44,865 nt of DNA from JBHOQS01 sp042408875 (GTDB lineage Bacteria; Chloroflexota; UBA11872; JBHOQS01). Positions 39,800 to 44,865 of the stretch are shown piece after piece. The stretch spans positions 1 through 44,865 of the forward strand of contig JBHOQS010000017.1 of NCBI GenBank assembly GCA_042408875.1, written 5' to 3'. The translations under genes and the position numbers were made by a program. The notes below the pieces were generated by a model. The model searched no databases and was not told where the DNA came from. It saw only the letters and a program-made list of their open reading frames with translations. Position 1 is the stretch's first letter; every line of letters starts with the position of its first letter.

Positions 39800-40474
39800 A
39801 TGTCGGCTAGGAAACAGCACTGCGGCCGGCGGGTGCACGGCCGGCCCTCCCGTTCCAGCTCCACGCACCAAGTGCTCAAGACTGGAACCACCGTACCGGC
39901 AGCGCAGTGGCAGCCGACACCGCGTGAGCCCGCCTGGAGGTATCTGCTGCGCCTGCAACAACTCGCCAGCCATGAGGCGCAGCAGGCGCTGCTTGAACTC
40001 TACTTTCTCTCCTGCCAGGAAGCCTGGCGGGCATGCCTCCTCATCACACGAGAGGCCAGCGATCCCCCGCGCATCTGGGAATGCAGCGCCACCGTGATCC
40101 AGCTGCTGTGGAGGGTCCTGCTTGGCACGCTGGGACATGAAAAGCGTTTTCTCGACCACCACTGGCTGGGCTGGTGGATCGCGCAGCTTGCCGAGATGTG
40201 GCCGCGCGTCCATGAAGACGATAGCTGCTTCTATACCGACGCGTTGTACGTCCTGACGGCCTGTGCACGGCGACTGGGCATTCCCGATCCTGCCCTCGAC
40301 GCCCTGCGCGACCGTGTGGCGTGCCATCTTGACCTGCTGGCCGGCCGGGAGCGTCCGGCTGAGGTACGACGGCAGCGCTGGCACGAGCTTCAGCAACGCC
40401 GGCTCATACTGGGCTCGCGTGTGCTCGAGTGGGTAGCCCGCCATCCCGCCCAGTTGAAGGCTGTCGCGGGATGA
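39800..40474 (+). CDS. Hypothetical protein, helical
   Basis: A 224-residue protein I do not recognise. Residues 1-50 are basic and low in predicted structure (ARKQHCGRRVHGRPSRSSS). Residues about 55-215 look like a bundle of amphipathic helices, rich in Leu, Ala, Trp and Arg (LRLQQLASHEAQQALLELYFL; LGWWIAQLAEMWPRV). There are scattered Cys residues but no metal motif, no signal peptide and no true membrane segment. AGGA lies ten bases before the start. A long open frame on the opposite strand covers the same region, but its composition is Pro/Arg-rich and it lacks helices, so I prefer this strand. It is the first of three rightward unknown genes. Confidence 0.5.
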   Translation: MSARKQHCGRRVHGRPSRSSSTHQVLKTGTTVPAAQWQPTPREPAWRYLLRLQQLASHEAQQALLELYFLSCQEAWRACLLITREASDPPRIWECSATVIQLLWRVLLGTLGHEKRFLDHHWLGWWIAQLAEMWPRVHEDDSCFYTDALYVLTACARRLGIPDPALDALRDRVACHLDLLAGRERPAEVRRQRWHELQQRRLILGSRVLEWVARHPAQLKAVAG

Positions 40475-40549
40475 CCGTAGGTGAAGCCTCCCGCGCGCGT
40501 CGAGCGACTATCTGCACACGGCTTCCTCGCCCGTCGACACCCCCCAACA

Positions 40550-40567
40550 CGCCGGGCTTGCCCGGCG
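40550..40567 (+). terminator. Compact GC hairpin after the helical hypothetical gene
   Basis: CGCCGGGC pairs with GCCCGGCG over a TT loop, 75 bases after the preceding stop. No T-run follows. It may end that transcript. Confidence 0.4.
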
Positions 40568-40629
40568 GGGTGCAGCGGGGTGCACACGATATCACGACCA
40601 GAGGCTTGACGATAGCCAGACGCGCCTGC

Positions 40630-40676
40630 TACCCTGCTAGCAGGGCCGGGCAACGTTGTGGCCTGGCAGCAGGGTA
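40630..40676 (+). promoter_or_regulatory. Inverted repeat overlapping a ribosome-binding site
   Basis: TACCCTGCTAGCAGGGCC (40630-40647) and GGCCTGGCAGCAGGGTA (40660-40676) form a long imperfect hairpin. The right arm contains AGGG, the likely Shine-Dalgarno, only five bases before the ATG at 40680. Folding would hide the start site, hinting at translational control. Confidence 0.5.
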
Positions 40677-40679
40677 CGT

Positions 40680-41075
40680 ATGCTAGTGTATCTTGGACTG
40701 ATCTTTGCTGGCGGGCTCCTTGGCGGGAGTATCGCAGCCTGGGCAGCGTCTGATCGCACATTACTGCCTGGCCGCGAGCCAGTGCCGCGGGGCAAGCCAG
40801 TGCTCCGGCCCGGCCTGCTTGCCAGCGCGCTCGCCGGGGCCGGAGCAGCCATCGGGGTTGCCGCACTGTATGGCATGGCAGGTCTGCCTTTCTCAGGTCT
40901 CTCCATGTACTCGGCGCCGCTCGGTGCTATACTGGTAGGGCTGAGCGTTGGGGGCGCCCTGTGCTACCAGGCACAGCAACGCTTCCTAGCAGTAGCGCGC
41001 GATGAGGCCGTCAGAACGGCCATTTTGCTGCTCGGCGCAGAAGGCAGCCCAGCGGAGCAGCCTCACAGACCATGA
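40680..41075 (+). CDS. Hypothetical small membrane protein
   Basis: A 131-residue protein with three hydrophobic helices: about 2-23 (VYLGLIFAGGLLGGSIAAW), about 45-68 (LLASALAGAGAAIGVAALYG) and about 75-97 (YSAPLGAILVGLSVGGALCY). A short basic/Pro loop lies between the first two. The C-terminus is cytoplasmic-looking and charged. I know no family for it; small Gly/Ala-rich helices of this type often pack tightly in the membrane. The stop overlaps the start of the next gene by four bases, so the two are translationally coupled. The start is preceded by a hairpin that includes its Shine-Dalgarno. Confidence 0.6.
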   Translation: MLVYLGLIFAGGLLGGSIAAWAASDRTLLPGREPVPRGKPVLRPGLLASALAGAGAAIGVAALYGMAGLPFSGLSMYSAPLGAILVGLSVGGALCYQAQQRFLAVARDEAVRTAILLLGAEGSPAEQPHRP

Positions 41076-41563
41076 CGTTGCCTGAGAAACCATCCCCTGG
41101 AGACGCCCTGCGTCGACCGACAGCGAATCCTGCCGTCTCTCCCCTGTCACCGGAGGACTTACTGGCCACGGAGGAGCAGGTCCGCGCCGCGCTCGACTCG
41201 TTGCAGGCGCGCCAGGGTGCGCGGCGCTTCGAACGCGAGACGCCGTCCGGCGCAGAGGCCGCAGCATCCCCCGCTGGCCCGGCGCACGAGCAGCGTCGTC
41301 GACGCCGCATCCCGCTACTATCGGCCAGGCCCATTTTCCGGCCGCGGCCCGCGGCACCTCCTGTGGAGCCTGCCCACGCCAGCATAGACGAGCGAGAGGA
41401 GGCGCTGCGAGAGGAGCTCCTGGTCTTGCTCGTCCAGCTTCAAGGGGCTGCGCCGGTGCCGTCTGTGCGTATCGCTCGGCAGCTTGCCACAGTCCGCGAC
41501 CGCCTGGCCGCCCTGCGCGCCCGCGCGGTCTGGTTGCCCACTACATCTCACCACGAGGACTAG
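41072..41563 (+). CDS. Hypothetical protein coupled to the small membrane protein
   Basis: A 163-residue soluble protein I do not recognise. The first 100 residues are Pro/Ala/Arg-rich and probably disordered, apart from a short helix near 27-50 (PEDLLATEEQVRAALDSL). The C-terminal part, about 107-155, looks like two amphipathic helices (EREEALREELLVLLVQLQ and SVRIARQLATVRDRLAALRAR), possibly a coiled coil. The ATG overlaps the preceding stop (ATGA), so it is surely translated with the small membrane gene and may work with it, for example as a cytoplasmic partner. There are no catalytic motifs. Confidence 0.6.
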   Translation: MTLPEKPSPGDALRRPTANPAVSPLSPEDLLATEEQVRAALDSLQARQGARRFERETPSGAEAAASPAGPAHEQRRRRRIPLLSARPIFRPRPAAPPVEPAHASIDEREEALREELLVLLVQLQGAAPVPSVRIARQLATVRDRLAALRARAVWLPTTSHHED

Positions 41564-41651
41564 CGCCTGCCTTGGCGTACGGCGCGAGGAAACCTCTCGG
41601 CGAGCTATGCGCCGCGCTGCTGGACACGGACCTCAGGAAGATGGATCTTAG

Positions 41652-41696
41652 AAGTATTTTTAAGAAGTATTTTAGATAGAAAAGTATTGAAGTATT
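41652..41696. repeat. AAGTATT repeats upstream of the aldo/keto reductase
   Basis: AAGTATT occurs four times (41652, 41665, 41682, 41690) in an AT-rich stretch about 60-100 bases before the aldo/keto reductase start. It is another of the locally unique AT-rich repeat clusters and probably contains the promoter. Confidence 0.6.
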
Positions 41697-41752
41697 AGTA
41701 CTAGAGCTATTGAGACGATATCACCAAAGAGAGACATACGGAGGCTGGTACA

Positions 41753-42736
41753 ATGGCGCTGGCGTTGCGCACCCTCGGGAATACCGGTATCCGCGTCTCG
41801 GAGTTCTGCTTCGGCACCTGGGAGATCGGCGGGGCGGCATGGGGGCCGATCCGCGCCGAGGATGCCGTGGCCCTCGTGCGTAAGGCCCACGACCAGGGCG
41901 TGACTGTGTTCGACTGCTCGGACGCCTATGGTAATGGCCGCGCCGAGGTCATCCTGGGCGTCGCCTTCAAGGGCCGACGCGACGACGTGGTCCTGGTGAC
42001 CAAGGTTGGCTACATCGCTGGGATCGATGGGGCACAGTCTATCCTGCCGAAGCAGTACCAGAACCACTCGCCGGAGTACATTCGGTGGGCCTGTGAGCTC
42101 AGTCTCCGGCGGCTCCAAACGGATTACATCGACGTCTACCTCTTGCACGATGCTCCGATGTCTGTGCTCCGCAGTCCGGAGCCGTTCGCGATGTTCCGCC
42201 AGTTGCAGCAGGCTGGGAAAATCCGCGCGTGGGGCGTCTCATCGAGCGCGGAGGGCGCTGCGGTAGCGATCCGTGAGCACGGCGCTGAGGTCGTGATGGT
42301 GCCGTTCAGCGTGATTGATCAGCGACCGGCCGACGTGCTCTTCCCGCTGGCGCGGGAGCGCGGCACTGGGATCCTGGCTCGCTCACCCTTCTCTGGCGGG
42401 CTCCTGCTCGACGCCGTCGTCGCTGAAGCACGGCAGGCGCTGGCCGCGCCGCAGATTTTCTCCCCGCACGATCGCCGTAGTCTGGTCTTGCCGGAGCGGC
42501 TTCAGGACATCGTGCGCAAGGCAGATGCGCTGCGCTTTCTAGTCGGCGGAGCGGCGCCGACGCTGGCAGCCGCGGCGCTGCGCTTTGTGCTGTCCTTCCC
42601 CGAAGTCTCGACCACCGTCACTGGTGTCATGCGACCGGAGGAGCTCGAGCAGGACCTGGCCGCTTGCGTACCTCCCTACTACGGGCCGGATGAGATCGCT
42701 CGCGCCCGCGCCCTCTACGCAGCTGGGTTCGCGTAA
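41753..42736 (+). CDS. Aldo/keto reductase
   Basis: A 327-residue TIM-barrel oxidoreductase that reduces carbonyls or oxidises sugars with NADP(H). The family opening LRTLGNTGIRVSEFCFGTWEIGG (outline) is clear. The catalytic tetrad is visible: Asp in FDCSDAYGNG near 54, Tyr two residues on, Lys in VLVTKVGYI near 83, His in DVYLLHDAP near 130. The C-terminal LRFVLSFPEVSTTVTGVMRPEELEQDL holds the cofactor-phosphate region. It resembles the aldo/keto reductases linked to sugar catabolism (general stress protein 69/L-fucose dehydrogenase-like group). GGAGG lies eight bases ahead of the ATG. It stands alone, convergent with the histidine kinase gene. Confidence 0.9.
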   Translation: MALALRTLGNTGIRVSEFCFGTWEIGGAAWGPIRAEDAVALVRKAHDQGVTVFDCSDAYGNGRAEVILGVAFKGRRDDVVLVTKVGYIAGIDGAQSILPKQYQNHSPEYIRWACELSLRRLQTDYIDVYLLHDAPMSVLRSPEPFAMFRQLQQAGKIRAWGVSSSAEGAAVAIREHGAEVVMVPFSVIDQRPADVLFPLARERGTGILARSPFSGGLLLDAVVAEARQALAAPQIFSPHDRRSLVLPERLQDIVRKADALRFLVGGAAPTLAAAALRFVLSFPEVSTTVTGVMRPEELEQDLAACVPPYYGPDEIARARALYAAGFA

Positions 42737-42779
42737 CTCCTGGTGCGTAGTGCGTCCTGTGGGTACTGCCGAACACGTC

Positions 42780-42896
42780 CTGCGCACTGCGTAAGCCCCG
42801 CCAGGCCTCCCAACCATTGGACAGGCCGCCTGCCATGCAGTGGCGCGGGATTGCAGGGCCTATCCATTAGACAGTACGCACATTAGACAGTACGCA
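42780..42896. repeat. TGCGTA-type units and a 16-bp tandem duplication
   Basis: CTGCGCACTGCGTAAG at 42780-42795 belongs to the dispersed TACTGCGTA family. CATTAGACAGTACGCA is duplicated exactly at 42865-42880 and 42881-42896 and contains the same core in the opposite orientation. All lie between the convergent aldo/keto reductase and histidine kinase genes. Confidence 0.65.
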
Positions 42897-42903
42897 GGAC
42901 GTG

Positions 42904-44652
42904 TTAGGTGCTACGCACCGGTAGCTCAACGATAAAGGTGCTGCCGCAACCGATCGTGCTCTCGACCCAGATGCGGCCGCCGTGTGCATCGACAATAGCC
43001 TTGCAGATATACAGGCCAAGGCCCAGCCCGTAGACGTAGCGCGTCGTAGCGAGGCGGGTGAAGGGCTGAAAGAGTTGCGGGATGGCCTCACGAGCGATAC
43101 CGATCCCCTGATCCACGACATGGATGCGCGCAGCTTCCCCGCAGCGCTCGATCACCACGTTCACCGTGCTCTCTGATGGAGAGTACTTGCGGGCGTTACG
43201 GACAAGGTTTACCAGAAGCTGCTCGATGCGTTCCCGATCCCACTCGCCCTCCAGGCGCTCCGGTGCTGCCAGGACCACGTGCGGCCCCGGCCCGGCGCGC
43301 TGCTCATGCTCGACCACCCGACGGGCAGCCGCAACCAGGTCCATGTGGATGGGCTGGATTGCAAAGTGCCCCGCGCCAATCCGCGCCGCATCGGAGAGAT
43401 CGTCGAGCAGCCGGCGCATGCGCCGTGCAGCATCATCAAGCGCGTCGAGGGCGCGCAGCCTGCCCTCGGGTTTGCGTAGCAGCTCTGGCCGTCGCAGCAG
43501 TTGAACATACCCGAGTAAGACGGCAAGAGGGTTCCGTAGCTCGTGCGACACGAGGGCCATGAATTCCTGAAGCTGCTCCCGCGCCGTCTCGGCTGCAGCG
43601 CGGGCAGCCTCGGCCTGCTGTCGTGCAGTGGTCAGCCGCGCCCGCTCGATAGCCGCGCCTGCCTGCGCAGCCAGGGTCTCAGCCAGGGACAGCTCCGCCG
43701 GGCCGAAGAAGCCCGGCAGATGATGGTTCACATGCAGGCTGCCGATCCGCTGTCCGCCGGCCTCTATTGGCACAATCACTGCGCTGCGCACCCCCTGCTG
43801 CTGGAGCTTGTCACGTAGGCTGTACTGCTCCGGCTGAAGCGCCCAGAAATCTTCGACGAGCATCGCGGGGCTGCCTGCCTGAAGAGCTGCGGCGAAGCTC
43901 CCGGGAGGAAACGGCGATGCTGTCTCTCGCTCGACAATCGTCCCGTCGCGCCCGACCCGCAGCATCAAGCTGCGCTCACCGGGGTTGGGCCCGAACATCT
44001 GCACCACGCCGTAGTCGCCATCCAGCACATTGATCGCCCCGATGAGCAGCTCGCGCAAGGCAGACTCCCACTCGGAGCAGGCAGCGACCCGAGCGAGCGT
44101 CGCGGCGAGCTGCTGCATGCGCTCGGCACGCCGGCGCTCCCGCTCAACGAGCTGATCATGCTCTTTCGCAATAGCGTGCAACATAAGCTCGGTCACTGCC
44201 AGCGCGGCGAGGTCTTCCAGCACGGCAATCTCGGCTGCGCTCCACACACGCGGGCAGCGGTCCATGACGTACAGCATGCCAGACACGCGGCCTTCAGTGG
44301 GACGTAGCGGGACGGCTGCCACGGCGACGAGGCCGGGCGGGCCAGTAGTCGCGCTGGCAGTCAGCGGATGGGCGCGCACATCCTGAATGACCACCGGCTG
44401 GCCGGAGTCACAGACGTGCTGGCAGACAACGCGGAGGAGCGCCTCGATGTACGGATTGTCATTGGCGCCTGCAGTGAAACTGGCCAGTGTGCAGTTCTCA
44501 TGCGGGCCTACGCCAGCGAGACAGATGCCAGCAACTGGGACGCGTTGCACGCGCGCAGCGAGGCGGACAAGCCGGGCACATGCGCTCTCATCCTGCTCGG
44601 GCGCGGCACCCACCGGCGAGGGACCTGCCTGCGCAGGGATCTGGTACATCAT
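42904..44652 (-). CDS. GAF-domain sensor histidine kinase
   Basis: A 582-residue cytoplasmic sensor kinase. Two GAF domains occupy about 20-160 and 190-335, joined by a helical linker (KEHDQLVERERRRAERMQ). A dimerisation/phosphoacceptor domain follows, with the His in FMALVSHELRNPLAVLLGYVQLL near 367. The ATP-binding domain has the N-box QLLVNLVRNARKYSP near 480, G1 in VVDQGIGIAREAIP and G2 in YGLGLGLYICKAIVDAHGG near 545. All boxes are intact. There is no transmembrane helix, so it senses an intracellular signal such as a small ligand or redox state. No response regulator is adjacent. The start follows a TATATA-like stretch closely, so the leader may be very short. Confidence 0.9.
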   Translation of the reverse strand: MMYQIPAQAGPSPVGAAPEQDESACARLVRLAARVQRVPVAGICLAGVGPHENCTLASFTAGANDNPYIEALLRVVCQHVCDSGQPVVIQDVRAHPLTASATTGPPGLVAVAAVPLRPTEGRVSGMLYVMDRCPRVWSAAEIAVLEDLAALAVTELMLHAIAKEHDQLVERERRRAERMQQLAATLARVAACSEWESALRELLIGAINVLDGDYGVVQMFGPNPGERSLMLRVGRDGTIVERETASPFPPGSFAAALQAGSPAMLVEDFWALQPEQYSLRDKLQQQGVRSAVIVPIEAGGQRIGSLHVNHHLPGFFGPAELSLAETLAAQAGAAIERARLTTARQQAEAARAAAETAREQLQEFMALVSHELRNPLAVLLGYVQLLRRPELLRKPEGRLRALDALDDAARRMRRLLDDLSDAARIGAGHFAIQPIHMDLVAAARRVVEHEQRAGPGPHVVLAAPERLEGEWDRERIEQLLVNLVRNARKYSPSESTVNVVIERCGEAARIHVVDQGIGIAREAIPQLFQPFTRLATTRYVYGLGLGLYICKAIVDAHGGRIWVESTIGCGSTFIVELPVRST

Positions 44653-44724
44653 GGCATGTATATACTAAAGCAGCCCGGCGTACACAAGGGAGGGCAGAGG
44701 AAGGCAGTCGCCCGCAAGCGTGCG

Positions 44725-44865
44725 CTACTTGGGCAGGGCTTTGAGGGCGAGGTAGGCAGGCAAGGGGGTCCAGTCCGGCCCCACAATGCCGAAGGCATAC
44801 TTCTCATCCGTGGGCGGCACCACCACCCGATAGTTCAGGTTCCACACCACCACCAGCTGCACCCA
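44725..44865 (-). CDS. Probable glycoside hydrolase, C-terminal fragment
   Basis: This is the last 46 codons of a gene that begins beyond the window's right edge. The visible end reads WNLNYRVVVPPTDEKYAFGI, then VGPDWTPLPAYLALKALPK. That pattern (WNLN..., then D-W-x-P-x-P-A-Y near the end) is familiar from the C-terminus of clan-A glycoside hydrolases related to GH39 or cellulase-type proteins in Chloroflexota. The catalytic residues are outside the window, so this is only a probable assignment. Confidence 0.55.
   Translation of the reverse strand, partial: WVQLVVVWNLNYRVVVPPTDEKYAFGIVGPDWTPLPAYLALKALPK

Noticed and set aside
39656..40444. Open frame of 262 codons on the minus strand over the helical unknown gene
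   Set aside because: Low-complexity, Pro/Arg/Gln-rich translation, no start signal and no neighbour on that strand; the plus-strand reading looks folded. The choice is not certain.
1..44865. CRISPR array, insertion sequence, prophage or tRNA/rRNA genes
   Set aside because: No regularly spaced long repeats, transposase or integrase motifs, phage structural genes or cloverleaf sequences were recognised on either strand.

Overview
The window is high-GC bacterial DNA, roughly 64% GC by eye, tightly packed with genes on both strands. The gene content points to Chloroflexota, possibly a thermophile of the Thermomicrobia or a related class. This is an inference: there is no rRNA gene to confirm it. 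The main clues are the thermonuclease with a long N-terminal module, single-repeat Clp N-domains, an M29 aminopeptidase, a GT28 glycolipid synthase beside a lipid kinase, and intergenic palindromes of the GGGGCAGGTTT type. I see no tRNA, rRNA, CRISPR array, insertion sequence or prophage.

Layout. 1-3.5 kb: the end of a sugar ABC permease, then a leftward block with a nucleotide-sugar epimerase, a GT2 glycosyltransferase and an M29 aminopeptidase. 3.9-9.9 kb: a rightward block with two adjacent TIM-barrel sugar isomerase/epimerase-like genes, a large alkaline-phosphatase-fold hydrolase next to a phosphoglycosyl transferase, an SDR oxidoreductase and a RidA protein. 10-16 kb: a ccdA-tlpA thiol-redox pair (leftward), a membrane chemoreceptor-like protein and a NarL-type regulator (rightward), and an LCP cell-wall ligase flanked by palindromes (leftward). 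16-22 kb: divergent branched-chain and class-III aminotransferases, a PfkB sugar kinase with a small unknown gene, and a SelA-like PLP enzyme carrying a Clp N-terminal domain. 22-34.6 kb: secreted thermonuclease, prolyl-tRNA synthetase, M50 protease, scpA-scpB, glycolipid synthase plus diacylglycerol kinase, LON-domain protein, miaA, an ATP-grasp/HAD pair and a GGDEF protein. 34.7-39.4 kb: a leftward fatty-acid cluster (fabD, two fabF genes) followed by a hydroxyacid dehydrogenase. 39.8-44.9 kb: three genes of unknown function, an aldo/keto reductase, a GAF histidine kinase and the end of a probable glycoside hydrolase.

How they fit together. Several genes suggest sugar and amino-sugar use (ABC permease, TIM-barrel pair, PfkB kinase, SelA-like lyase, aldo/keto reductase). 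Others build the cell envelope (epimerase, GT2, phosphoglycosyl transferase, LCP protein, glycolipid synthase, fab genes). Signalling genes (chemoreceptor-like, NarL, GGDEF, histidine kinase) are scattered singly.

Most unusual points. (1) The Clp_N/SelA-like gene has an in-frame internal GTG start behind a consensus Shine-Dalgarno, so one gene may make both a fusion and a stand-alone enzyme. (2) A T-box-like RNA candidate at about 9.97-10.16 kb points at no synthetase gene. (3) Many intergenic regions carry AT-rich, locally unique short tandem repeats or perfect palindromes, and a dispersed TACTGCGTA element recurs across the window.
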